The notes under the pieces are model-generated. The model saw only the letters and a list, made by a program, of their open reading frames with translations. It searched no databases and was not told the origin of the DNA. Positions 59,201 through 64,000 of a DNA stretch of 64,000 nucleotides are shown here, in pieces. Positions within the stretch are counted from its first letter, which is position 1. The number at the start of each line of letters is the position of its first letter. The translations under genes were made by a program, and so were the position numbers. The stretch is from Neoarius graeffei. Lineage: Eukaryota; Chordata; Actinopteri; Siluriformes; Ariidae. The DNA lies in NCBI RefSeq assembly GCF_027579695.1, contig NC_083596.1, positions 13,040,798-13,104,797 on the forward strand. The letters run 5' to 3'.

Positions 59201-60250
59201 TCTCACTTTCGACATTTGATATGTTGTCTATATTCTACTGCGAATACAATATCAGTTTTTGAGATTTGTAAATTATTGCATTCCGTTTTTATTTACAATT
59301 TGTACTTTGTCCCAACTTTTTTGGAATCGGGGTTGTAGGTCAAACACAGGATATGTTCTGTAGAACTGAATTTAGTGTACACCCCAGCTATTAATTTGGT
59401 CAATAGTTGTAAGCAAAGTGTAAACACTGTGTCAAAAGCTTTTTTTTTTTTCTGTGTGTCCTGTAATAGACGATGAGGATGAAGCCTGGTGTAACACTAA
59501 CTTCCTGAATGCTTCTGCATTGCGATTGGCTGTGGCTATAAGGGCGGAGCTACTCGAGGTGATGCAGCGAATTGAATTGCCCGTTTCGCCGCCTGCCTTC
59601 GGCTGCCAGGACAATACTACTAATATAAAGCGGGCTCTCGTCTCCGGGTTCTTCCTGAAGGTAGCACGAATTAAACGTTATTGTAAGCACATCATTAGTG
59701 TGCGATGATATCCATCAGTGAAGCTTTGCGCTACCCTTTTCGTCAGGTTGCCCATGATGTAGACGGCTTGGGGAATTACTTACTGCTGACTCACCGGCAT
59801 GTAGCTCACCTGCACCCCTTCTCCTCGTACCTGAGCCGCCGGCCACGTCCTAATCCTCCCAGCTGGGTCCTCTATCACGACTTCACTATTTCTCATGACA
59901 ACTGCATCCGTACCGTCTCTGTAGTTCATCCACACATGTGAGGATATGTTGGTTTTTTTTTGAGGTCCTGGAAAACCCTGTTTTGCACAGTTTAATGTTT
60001 TGCTGCCATTTCAGCTAAAGAAGGGCTGCTGTAACTATAACTGTTCCTCTACAGGTTGGTGGAATTGGCTCCGCAGTACTATTTGGAGAACCTTCCTCCC
60101 AGCGAAGGCAGAGACTTATTAATGGATATCAGACAGAGTCTTTTCCCACCAGAAGAACAGGAGAACGGAGAGGCTGAAGACAAAGCACACGGAGAGCGAT
60201 CAGGAGAGCATCGAGACCAGTACAGTACAGAGATGTGTGTGCTGCAGTGA
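27040..60250 (+). CDS. dqx1: DEAQ-box RNA-dependent ATPase-like helicase (DQX1)
   Basis: Eleven coding exons on the plus strand join in frame (2295 bp, 764 aa): 27040-27318, 39820-40013, 40413-40800, 46134-46412, 47886-47985, 49822-49980, 55322-55513, 55728-55853, 59470-59660, 59747-59937, 60055-60250 (stop TGA). All introns are GT-AG and the phases agree. N-terminus: [19 protein letters not shown]. Walker A is GEAGMGKST (84-92) and motif II is DEVQ (184-187) where mammals have DEAQ. Motif III SAT reads LAAP, and the arginine-rich motif VI is lost ([12 protein letters not shown], about 394-405). The helicase-associated C-terminus ([26 protein letters not shown]) and OB-fold region ([12 protein letters not shown]) end in CVLQ. 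The DEAH-like paralogue DHX32 is the main alternative; [10 protein letters not shown] and [17 protein letters not shown] favour DQX1. The lost motifs suggest weak or no helicase activity. Introns hold most of the window's transposons. The upstream 5' UTR exon is not certain. Confidence 0.95.
27510..28720. repeat. Minisatellite, ~150-160-bp units
   Basis: About six diverged tandem units, each starting near GTATCTCCTCTC and containing CAGTTCTGAT and TTGTTTG motifs. Unit starts are near 27527, 27690, 27829, 28295, 28441 and 28601. The third is split by the element at 27967-28270. It lies in dqx1 intron 1. Confidence 0.8.
27967..28270. mobile_element. TTAA-flanked MITE in the minisatellite
   Basis: A 304-bp element with termini GCCTAGGTCACAACCGG and a complement differing by one base, flanked by TTAA (27963-27966 and 28271-28274). 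The interior has several ACGT/CGCGTG motifs and no transposase. TTAA duplications are used by piggyBac and Kolobok elements. Confidence 0.8.
29350..29569 (+). pseudogene. hAT transposase C-terminal (dimerisation) relic
   Basis: The frame reads [17 protein letters not shown], then [20 protein letters not shown] and [12 protein letters not shown]. This is the conserved hAT dimerisation block (pattern FPRLA..YL.VP.TSVP.ERVFS.AG). It is an isolated fragment of a DNA transposon, cut by a second hAT insertion at 29578. Confidence 0.8.
29578..31178 (-). mobile_element. hAT element with TTF-type first exon
   Basis: A 1601-bp insertion flanked by the 8-bp duplication CTGTAGAT (29570-29577 and 31179-31186). 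The left end is CAGTGGCGGCTGGTAGTC; the right end, complemented, is CATGGGCGATTGCTC. The minus strand frame 30416-30162 encodes [17 protein letters not shown] and then [14 protein letters not shown], the TTF zinc-finger entry of ZMYM1-like hAT transposases. The catalytic core is gone. A ~120-bp tandem duplication lies at about 30723-30955. Confidence 0.85.
32118..33019 (-). mobile_element. hAT element with BED finger, nested in Tc1
   Basis: A 902-bp element with termini CAGTGGTTCTTAACTGG and the complement CCAGTTAAGAAACACTG (one mismatch), and the 8-bp duplication CCCTACAG (32110-32117 and 33020-33027). Minus strand frames encode [41 protein letters not shown] and IPLSNDTI, the N-terminal third of a ZBED5/SCAND3-like hAT transposase, with one frame change in the finger. 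The catalytic part is deleted. Confidence 0.9.
32250..32295. repeat. (TTA)n microsatellite
   Basis: About 15 TTA/ATT units inside the hAT element at 32118-33019. Confidence 0.95.
33712..34383 (-). mobile_element. Family C element, copy 2 (inverted)
   Basis: A reverse-oriented relative of 25131-25640. It has the same subterminal hairpin (TTATTCCACAAAATTGAGTC at the start) and the same inverted ends TTTATTCTATCCATATTCAC and CCAGTGACTGTGGATAGAGT. The N-terminal ATG (GCCGCCATTTTG in complement) is conserved. Confidence 0.6.
34458..34840 (+). mobile_element. S1 SINE, full length
   Basis: The cleanest forward S1 copy in the window, with 13-bp duplications ACCTGCGCAAATG at 34445-34457 and 34841-34853. 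A box GTGTAGTGGTTAGCG, B-box-like GGTTTGAGCCC, and a GAGATGAGATGAGA tail. Confidence 0.96.
34996..35280. repeat. ~240-bp direct repeat ends
   Basis: CAACATAGCTACAGGTAAAC with CTGTTTATTAA occurs at about 35007 and again at about 35237. The pair flanks unrelated intronic DNA. Origin unclear. Confidence 0.6.
35336..36058. mobile_element. TIR element with 3-bp target duplication
   Basis: A 723-bp element. The ends AGGGGTGTTCACATGGCA and TGCCGTGTGAACACCCCT are inverted repeats, flanked by TAG on both sides (35333-35335 and 36059-36061). A 3-bp duplication suggests a PIF/Harbinger-like mobiliser. No transposase. A 91-bp element is nested inside it. Confidence 0.8.
35631..35721. mobile_element. Miniature hAT element, 91 bp
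   Basis: The termini CAGTGTTGCCAGAT and ATCTGGCAACACTG are perfect inverted repeats, with the 8-bp duplication GAAGACAC (35623-35630 and 35722-35729). It was inserted into the 723-bp element after that one had integrated. Confidence 0.92.
36062..37080. other. No recognised gene
   Basis: dqx1 intron 1. No convincing exon or repeat family was recognised; the AT-rich DNA has several GCTAAC/GTTAGC motifs. Confidence 0.45.
37099..37458 (+). mobile_element. S1 SINE
   Basis: A forward S1 SINE with 13-bp duplications ATTACATTGTTGG (37086-37098 and 37459-37471). The tail is short (ATAGGATGAG). Confidence 0.95.
38342..39556. mobile_element. DNA transposon derivative with TAGGGTGGTCC ends, nested in family D
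   Basis: The inverted termini TAGGGTGGTCC and GGACCACCCTA are flanked by the 8-bp duplication GTGGACAG (38334-38341 and 39557-39564). The unoccupied site is seen in family D copy 2 at 55085-55092. The minus strand frame 38780-38598 ([42 protein letters not shown]) is probably the start of the lost protein; family not recognised. hAT and P elements both use 8-bp duplications. It contains an S1 SINE. Confidence 0.8.
39129..39499 (-). mobile_element. S1 SINE
   Basis: A reverse S1 SINE with 12-bp duplications TGGTCGGAATGT (39117-39128 and 39500-39511), inside the 38342-39556 element. Confidence 0.95.
40938..42165 (+). repeat. Internally repetitive element (family E) copy 1
   Basis: Diverged ~140-bp subunits, each with a CGCTTCTTCTC..TCAGTTCxTC start, TTCTTTCTTGCATGAAGG, then TTAATGAAG and TAATTAAGCC. 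Copy 2 is at 55985-57245. Copy 1 is interrupted by the element at 41066-41727. Superfamily unknown. Confidence 0.7.
41066..41727 (+). mobile_element. Non-autonomous transposon carrying a RecQ-like helicase fragment, copy 1
   Basis: A 662-bp insertion in family E copy 1 with the 8-bp duplication GTGCATAT (41058-41065 and 41728-41735). The unoccupied site is visible at 56105-56112. The ends TAGCCTAGG and CCAGACTAG are weak inverted repeats, similar to those of the element at 46632-47510. From 41260 (+) it encodes [18 protein letters not shown], and in a shifted frame EQRLALQSF and [17 protein letters not shown], ending near 41467. These are the Q-motif-like and Walker A parts of a RecQ-type helicase. 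One frame change separates the two parts. Confidence 0.75.
42170..43330. other. No recognised gene
   Basis: dqx1 intron 3. Only a short piece at about 42,300-42,365 resembles the repeat at 2963-3100. No exon was recognised. Confidence 0.45.
43336..44113. mobile_element. TTAA-flanked palindromic element 1
   Basis: A 778-bp near-perfect palindrome (arms about 380 bp, centre near 43725) flanked by TTAA (43332-43335 and 44114-44117). The ends read AGGAGTACGCCACCCCCAGG. No coding capacity. The TTAA duplication suggests mobilisation by a piggyBac- or Kolobok-type transposase. Confidence 0.92.
44431..44980. mobile_element. TIR element with CCCCTTTTCCACCAAA ends
   Basis: The left end CCCCTTTTCCACCAAAGCAG is complementary to the right end TGGTGGAAAAGGGG, with further inverted similarity (GGCTGGTTCGGGGCCAGTGC). 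The interior has repeated TGACGTATACA motifs. No clear target duplication was found. Confidence 0.8.
45153..45831. mobile_element. TTAA-flanked element 2
   Basis: A 679-bp element with ends AGGAGAACTGAAGGCA and the near-complement TGACTTCAGTTCTCCT, flanked by TTAA (45149-45152 and 45832-45835). The inverted repeats are short and the interior is not palindromic. No transposase was recognised. Confidence 0.85.
45878..45906. repeat. Poly-T tract
   Basis: 29 consecutive T after a short TG run. Confidence 0.95.
46632..47510 (-). mobile_element. Non-autonomous transposon carrying a RecQ-like helicase fragment, copy 2
   Basis: An 879-bp insertion with the 8-bp duplication ATTTTATA (46624-46631 and 47511-47518). 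The left end is CTAGCCTGGCAAGCCAGACT; the right end, complemented, is TAGTCTAGTAAACTAGACCC. On the minus strand 47301-47119 encodes 60 residues: [20 protein letters not shown], then [12 protein letters not shown] and [16 protein letters not shown]. These are a Q-motif-like block and Walker A (TGYGKS) of the RecQ type, and the frame is open. The helicase ends abruptly after motif I. Confidence 0.75.
48223..49782 (-). mobile_element. Tc1/mariner transposon with 321-aa transposase ORF
   Basis: A 1560-bp element with termini beginning CAGTGCCTTGCAAAAGTATT (left copy CAATGCC), flanked by TA (48221-48222 and 49783-49784). The open frame 49402-48437 (-) starts [18 protein letters not shown]. It has the two HTH motifs ([19 protein letters not shown]) and catalytic blocks [22 protein letters not shown] and [11 protein letters not shown]. 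The frame is uninterrupted, but about 20 residues appear to be missing between GRVARR and [11 protein letters not shown] compared with the usual ~340 aa. It sits in dqx1 intron 5. Confidence 0.95.
50020..51242. mobile_element. TIR element with GGGCCCTTTTCACGTGA-type ends
   Basis: The left end TATAGACCCTTTTCAGTCAC and the complement of the right end (TATGGGCCCTTTTCACGTGA) match, followed by an AAACGCGxCCxCCATTTTGGA block in both. About 1.2 kb, in dqx1 intron 6. No transposase was recognised. It contains a GC-rich repeat/palindrome block at 50380-50650. Exact borders and target duplication were not resolved. Confidence 0.7.
50380..50650. repeat. GC-rich short tandem and inverted repeat block
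   Basis: Reiterated CCGGAGCGCGCTCC and GCTTGCTCCCCCTCAAATTA motifs. The two halves are inverted about a centre near 50567 (GGCTTGCTCTGGAGCAAGCC). A further small hairpin, ATTTACACTGGATCCGGTG, follows. All long frames across it are repeats and not genes. Confidence 0.85.
51840..52164 (+). repeat. Satellite-like tandem units
   Basis: About 1.5 units of a ~200-bp repeat (CTCAGCAACCACAAATCGTA, TTCAGCTTGGGGTTCTATAC, CAGGTCTGTCGCACATCGAC). It continues at 54166-54250 beyond the insertion at 52168-54165. Confidence 0.8.
52168..54165 (-). mobile_element. 2-kb TIR element encoding a cysteine-rich protein fragment
   Basis: The ends TAGGCCGTAAGGTGAACCCC are perfect inverted repeats for 20 bp, with weaker similarity to about 80 bp (CTCCGACGTCTCCGAACTAC). 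Flanked by TAT (52165-52167 and 54166-54168). The unoccupied satellite unit at about 51975-51990 confirms the insertion point. Minus strand frames start [19 protein letters not shown] (53862) and continue in another frame to 53375, with a cysteine-rich end ([28 protein letters not shown]) and an acidic tail. The spacing resembles CXC (tesmin/TSO1-like) domains. No DDE core was seen. Confidence 0.75.
53189..53265. repeat. A(27)(TA)n simple repeat
   Basis: A 27-nt A run followed by about 25 TA units, inside the 52168-54165 element. Confidence 0.97.
54405..55096 (+). mobile_element. ACCGGTAC-rich element (family D) copy 2
   Basis: Same ends as the copy at 37769-39570, without the 38342-39556 insertion. 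It contains about 200 bp not in copy 1, with a pyrimidine-rich stretch at 54700-54790 (TCTCCC/TTCCC). The [20 protein letters not shown] frame starts at 54586. Confidence 0.65.
55985..57245 (+). repeat. Family E copy 2
   Basis: Aligned with 40938-42165 at both ends and in its ~140-bp subunits. Interrupted by the palindromic element at 56330-57048. It shows the empty target for the insertion at 41066. Confidence 0.7.
56330..57048. mobile_element. TTAA-flanked palindromic element 3
   Basis: A 719-bp near-perfect palindrome (centre near 56689, spacer about 12 bp) with ends AGGAACAGTCCACCGTATTT, flanked by TTAA (56326-56329 and 57049-57052). Family E copy 1 shows the empty TTAA at 41952-41955. 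Near-identical short ORFs on both strands result from the palindrome and are not genes. Confidence 0.95.
57250..57760. other. No recognised feature
   Basis: dqx1 intron 8 between family E copy 2 and the Tc1 element. No exon was recognised. Confidence 0.45.
57763..59335 (-). mobile_element. Tc1/mariner transposon, family B, apparently intact
   Basis: A 1573-bp element with termini CAACCCCAATTCCAAAAAAG (right end complement CAACCCCGATTCC), flanked by TA (57761-57762 and 59336-59337). It encodes one uninterrupted transposase on the minus strand, described separately. It lies in dqx1 intron 8 in antisense orientation. Confidence 0.97.
57954..59057 (-). CDS. Tc1-like transposase, 367 aa, uninterrupted
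   Basis: A DDE transposase for cut-and-paste movement of its own element. The N-terminal paired-like domain has two HTH motifs (about residues 25-130; [20 protein letters not shown], then [17 protein letters not shown]). The catalytic residues are in [12 protein letters not shown] (first D), [10 protein letters not shown] (second D) and [11 protein letters not shown] (E). The spacing between the second D and E is about 34 residues, as usual in Tc1. A second Met ([10 protein letters not shown], residue 18) could be the true start, giving about 350 aa, closer to the usual 340-350. No stop or frame change was seen. The copy at 22832-24435 has stops. Confidence 0.95.
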   Translation of the reverse strand: MTGDKKSILEWQRLSEVKMGRGSPIPLILRRQIVEQYQKGVPQCKIAKSLNISSSTVHNIIKRFRESGRISVRKGQGRKTILGARDLRALRRHCITYRHASVLEITKWAQEYFQRTLSVNTIHRAIRRCQLKLYSSKKKPYLNMIQKRRRLLWAKAHLKWTVAKWKTVLWSDESKFEVLYGNQGRRVIRTKEEKDDPSYYQRSVQKPASLMVWGCISACGMGSLHIWKDTINAERYIQVLEQHMLPSRRRLFQGRPCIFQHDNAKPHTASITASWLCRRRVRVLNWPSCSPDLSPIENIWRIIKRKIRQKRPKTVEQLESYIRQEWVNIPIPKLEQLVSSVPRRLQTVVKRKGDVSQWETWPCPNFF

Positions 60251-60742
60251 TGCACTCAGGGGTGCGGCTGACCCTCACGTTGCACTTTGGGATTTCCTGA
60301 GCCTCGTATATCACATGTAAAATAGAGTCACTCTTTCTGGGGTTGGTGTAGCACATAAAAGAAAGCGGTGGACAAAATTATACTGGGATGTGCCCTTTGC
60401 AAATTCAACCAGGGCTTTCTCCAAACCACGGTCACTTGCACACCAAAAACAGACAAACCCAATACCGTAAATTGAACAATGTAGAGTACTTTCTGCACCT
60501 AAATATCTCTTATTCCTTTCGGAAAATGAGTAATAACTATAGAAATCGGAAGATGATGTTATATGTAGGTCTAGACTATCCTGGTACTCAACCCAGAAGT
60601 GAAAATAAAGGGTTTCACTGCGTGTGCCGACTGCCATTCGCAACCATAAATAAAACCATGTTCTCAGTGTTGGTCACTAGATGGCGATGTTGCGTGATTT
60701 GAACTCTATTCTGTTCCTGGCCTCCTGGAATTGGAAAATAAA
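60251..60742 (+). other. dqx1 3' UTR (candidate)
   Basis: Sequence after the dqx1 stop codon. The first convincing polyadenylation hexamer in context is AATAAA at about 60737-60742; earlier A-rich candidates are near 60605 and 60650. The end of the transcript is not certain. Confidence 0.4.
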
Positions 60743-60744
60743 GA

Positions 60745-62110
60745 GGCGTGCTACGAAGTGGTTTGATTTCAAATCTAATTTTGCTCCTTGCATATTTTGA
60801 CAAGGTAAAAAAAAAAACGGCAAATTTAATAATGTTGAATTGTGCCTAAATCAGCCCTAGATGCCACCAGAATGCACCATTTTGAAGCCTCTAATTTTTT
60901 AAAATTTCCAGGAGCGCATGCCCCCAGCAGCCTTTGAGGCTCTCTGGGTCGGGCCGGCCCTTATGGGCCAGGCTCTGCATCAGTAGCACCGCTCTGATAT
61001 ATATATATATATTCCTGGGGAAAGCCCTGTCAGCTTTACAAATACACGGCACAGAATCTGTACAGATTCCTTTTCAGTTAGTTTCTTTCAGTTTTGCTAT
61101 GAAGTGCTCGCTTTAGTACAGGCAAGTTCATTTGACGTCCTTTGGATACTGCTGGAAAAACGACGCAGGACAGAAAGATCTATTTAAATACTGGAAATGC
61201 ATCAAGCAATAATGAGCACGACGTCAAGACTTGAGCTCGTCAAACAAAAACTAGTTTGTAATTCTTTGTTTGACAGTTCGACCACATGCTTTTAACTTCT
61301 AATGCTACAGTTACTGAGATTTGAGATGGAGATTTCAGCTTCATCAAATCTCTTAATTATAATCCAGACTGTATATTTTGCCTTTAGTTGTCTGTTGTGA
61401 AGAGATAAAACTTGAGTCCTTTCCGTGCTCCCTTTTCATGGCTGTATAAAATATTTTTAAAATAATAATAATTCAGGGTAACCTGAGCCTTGAGATTGAT
61501 CTCTGGATTCTTCTCAGGGTTGTTTACGTAAACCCTCTTGATGAATGATGCTTCTATATTGTTGGTGAAGGACTTTTTTTCTACTACATACTTTTTTGTA
61601 GTATTTTATTTTTTTCCCCGGACAATCTGTGGCTACTTCTGTTAATTTAAAGAGGCTCTGTGTGTAAATACTTTTCTCCCATAATACTATTAGAATACAG
61701 CACAACAAAATCTGTATATTCACTCCCATGTCGTTGTTTGAATAATTCTATAGACTTGGATAAACCAAGCTGTATTTCTACAGCATCTTGTACACAAACC
61801 TGCTAATGAAATGTGGTTGTTGTTTTTTTTTTTTGGGGATGTGTGTGGGGTTATGTAATAAAATACCACATTTTGTGCTACTTTTTACCGAAAGAATGCG
61901 TAGATTAAGAAATTTCAAACAGCACTCATATTACAATTTGTGTTTCTGCATGAATTTGGCAATTTTAATGAAATTTCACATTTTTGCATAAAGGGAAAAA
62001 AAAAAAAAAGTTTTCATGCCCAAGCAGTCCTTTTATCAAAATCATCGCAGCACTTAGGATTTATGAAGTCTTGCTAGATAGTTGTCCTTTTGTTATTTTA
62101 AAAGGTGTTT
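60745..62110. other. Convergent intergenic DNA between dqx1 and edf1
   Basis: AT-rich, with a short (TA)n near 60998-61010 and A/T runs. No gene or clear repeat was recognised on either strand. Confidence 0.45.
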
Positions 62111-62113
62111 GTG

Positions 62114-62123
62114 TTTATTTATT
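62114..62123 (-). terminator. Candidate edf1 polyadenylation signal
   Basis: On the minus strand two overlapping AATAAA hexamers (AATAAATAAA) lie about 440 nt beyond the edf1 stop codon. Confidence 0.5.
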
Positions 62124-62449
62124 ATGCAGCTTGTGCATGCAGACCGAGTCCAAGAGCAGGACGTCAGTGAGATCAGCCCATGAAGGAGGAAGAGGAGCAC
62201 AGGATGGTCAGAGGGATTAAAGATTTAGGCAGTTAAAGCACATTTTATGTCTCTCACAGCGTTAGAGTTTTTCCAAAGGCTCATTGTTGGGTGAGGTTCA
62301 TGTTTGTCCTCCAAAACACTAGGTGGCAGTGTATTTGTTTCATATTACAGCAGACAGTCAGGTCACTGCAGAAATGTTCATGGTTACCTCCATATTACAG
62401 CAAATGGTACTTTTTGTACGCCATTTTAGCCATATCACTATTCATACTC

Positions 62450-62475
62450 AAGCTTGTGTGTGTGTGTGTGTGTGT
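62450..62475. repeat. (TG)n microsatellite
   Basis: A short TG run in the presumed edf1 3' UTR, followed by AGAGACAGA. Confidence 0.85.
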
Positions 62476-62562
62476 GAGAGACAGAACTATTTGTAGTGTG
62501 ATGCATAGGTATGAGGGAAGAGAGGAGAAGGGAGGGGAGGGGCTGATTTCGAGGCTTTGTCC

Positions 62563-63750
62563 TCATTTCTTCTTGGATTTGGGCTCCAAGGGCTGTCCAA
62601 TATCTTTCCCACGCAACTTCAATCCTTAAAAAAAAAAAAAAATTTGCTTATTAACTGAAGGTGCATTTGAAATATTTGTTATGCCCGAGGCCAAGGCACA
62701 AAGGGTGTGCTGAAAGTTGAAAACACAAAACCCGACAAAAACGTGCACTACTGCTTGGTAGCCTTTGGTAACCTGCACAACCAAAATGTCATTTAAAAAA
62801 AAAAAAAGGTACCAAGTTTACACTTTTAAAACCTCCTGTCCTATCTCAATCTTCTGATGGACTTACTGTGTGTATGAAGTACAAGACTGCACGTTAACGT
62901 GAAAAATTGCGTAGGAAGGCGTTGTTGAAACCACCGAGCAGTTCAGATTATGTATTATAGTTTTTTTTTTTGCATACTTTAGCATAACGTCGTCATAACT
63001 TTATTCAGACATGTAAACATCCTTATACACTACCGTTCAAAAGTTTGGGGTCACTTTGAAATGTCCTTATTTTTGAAAGAAAAGCACTGTTCTTTTCAAT
63101 GAAGATCACTTTAAGCTAATCAGAAATCCACTCTATACATTGCTAATGTGGTAAATGACTATTCTAGCTGCAAATGTCTGGTTTTTGGTGCAATATCTCC
63201 ATAGGTGTATAGAGGCCCATTTCCAGCAACTCTCACTCCAGTGTTCTAATGGTACAATGTGTTTGCTCATTGCCTCAGAAGGCTAATGGATGATTAGAAA
63301 ACCCTTGTACAATCATGTTAGCACAGCTGAAAACAGTTGAGCTCTTTAGAGAAGCTATAAAACTGACCTTCCTTTGAGCAGATTGAGTTTCTGGAGCATC
63401 ACATTAATTTGTGGGGTCGATTAAATGCTCAAAATGGCCAGAAAAATGTCTTGACTATATTTTCTATTCATTTTACAACTTATGGTGGTCAATAAAAGTG
63501 TGACTTTTCATGGAAAACACAAAATTGTCTGGGTGACCCCAAACTTTTGAACGGTAGTGTAGATATTCTTTCTGCATTAAAGATTTTAAGATCATGCATC
63601 ACTAATTTGCTCACTGCATTTGACAAGCAGTTTATTAGACAGCTCTGGATCCTTACCAAGTGCTCTCTCGATCTTGCCCATAATCTGGTTGTTGGGGATT
63701 GCTTTTCCACACTCGTAGTCAGCGATGATCTGAGGCTTCTCGTTAATTTT
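62563..63750 (-). CDS. edf1: Endothelial differentiation-related factor 1 (MBF1 type), last two coding exons
   Basis: Two minus strand exons: 63750-63657 (acceptor CGCAACAG, donor CTTG|GTAAGG) and 62624-62563 (acceptor TTTAAG, stop TGA). The phase 1 junction gives GAL-to-GLKL continuity. The first encodes [20 protein letters not shown] and then [11 protein letters not shown], the second half of the Cro/C1-type HTH domain. The last encodes [20 protein letters not shown], the conserved basic C-terminus. EDF1/MBF1 is a small conserved coactivator that bridges TBP with bZIP and nuclear receptor factors and also acts at collided ribosomes. The N-terminal exons were not found in 63751-64000 and should lie beyond the right edge. 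A MITE sits in the intron. The gene is convergent with dqx1. Confidence 0.95.
63028..63559. mobile_element. Tc1/mariner-type MITE in edf1 intron
   Basis: A 532-bp element with ends CACTACCGTTCAAAAGTTTG and the exact complement, and TA on both sides (63026-63027 and 63560-63561). No coding capacity. This terminus is very common in fish genomes. Confidence 0.93.
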
Positions 63751-64000
63751 CTGTTGCGCAGAGAAAGAAAAGTCTCTCTGAAAATGCACCTGAACAACCA
63801 TCGTCCTTAGTTTCATCACGTGATACAACTTTGGAGAGAATCTGAAGATAAACTACGGTCACTTGCTCGAAGGCCAGCTGGTTGGAGGTCTGATTCCTCT
63901 CAAATGAATCAGATTTAGTACGTTTATAGGTCCGTTATCATGGACATCACTATAATGTGATTAAAATAACAACGCTGCCTGACACCATGCTTTTTAACAG

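Noticed and set aside
27040-60250. Assignment of the helicase gene to DHX32
   Set aside because: The C-terminal half resembles both, but [29 protein letters not shown] and the final CVLQ fit DQX1 better. Kept as dqx1 with DHX32 as alternative.
1-64000. Retroviral, LTR or Polinton-type elements
   Set aside because: No gag, pol, env, integrase or capsid-like frames and no LTR pairs were recognised on either strand.

Overview
The window is eukaryotic, from a ray-finned fish, and most likely a teleost. It holds an isotocin-neurophysin gene (nonapeptide CYISNCPIG), GT-AG spliced genes with long introns, and a dense load of typical fish repeats. The most abundant repeat is a ~360-bp tRNA-derived SINE that ends in GAGATGAGATGA. 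SINEs of this type are very common in catfishes, so a siluriform is a reasonable guess, but this is inference only.

Four protein-coding genes were read exon by exon. (1) The 3' end of thnsl2 (+, 674-1218) enters from the left edge. (2) A complete isotocin gene, oxt (-, 2761-5659 coding, with a probable 5' UTR exon and TATA box to about 5932), is convergent with thnsl2. (3) A complete DEAQ-box helicase-like gene, dqx1 (+, 27040-60250), has 11 coding exons that join in frame to 764 codons. (4) The last two coding exons of edf1 (-, 62563-63750) lie at the right edge; the rest of that gene is outside the window. A GC-richer block at 15.36-15.84 kb with an AAGATGGCGGC (YY1-type) motif looks like a promoter and first exon, possibly of dqx1. 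A THAP zinc-finger ORF (18038-18589, -) sits in a tandemly rearranged repeat block.

The rest is mostly mobile DNA. 9.4-15.25 kb is a SINE-derived array that ends in tandem 358-bp units. 16.0-18.1 kb repeats a SINE plus the tail of the THAP locus three times. 19-21.5 kb is a large inverted-repeat structure. Tc1/mariner elements lie at 6.7-8.3, 9.1-9.4, 22.8-24.4, 31.2-33.6, 48.2-49.8 and 57.8-59.3 kb, and the last encodes an apparently intact 367-aa transposase. hAT-type elements with 8-bp target duplications lie at 7.2, 25.7, 29.6, 32.1 and 35.6 kb; another 8-bp-duplication element of unassigned superfamily is at 38.3 kb. Three TTAA-flanked elements, two of them near-perfect palindromes, lie at 43.3, 45.2 and 56.3 kb.

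Many insertions are nested, and several have an unoccupied paralogous copy elsewhere in the window, so their borders and target duplications can be read exactly. The most unusual item is a pair of short transposons (41066-41727 and 46632-47510). They share terminal motifs and 8-bp target duplications, and both carry the start of a RecQ-like helicase gene. No retrovirus, LTR element, Polinton, CRISPR array, rRNA or free-standing tRNA gene was recognised.
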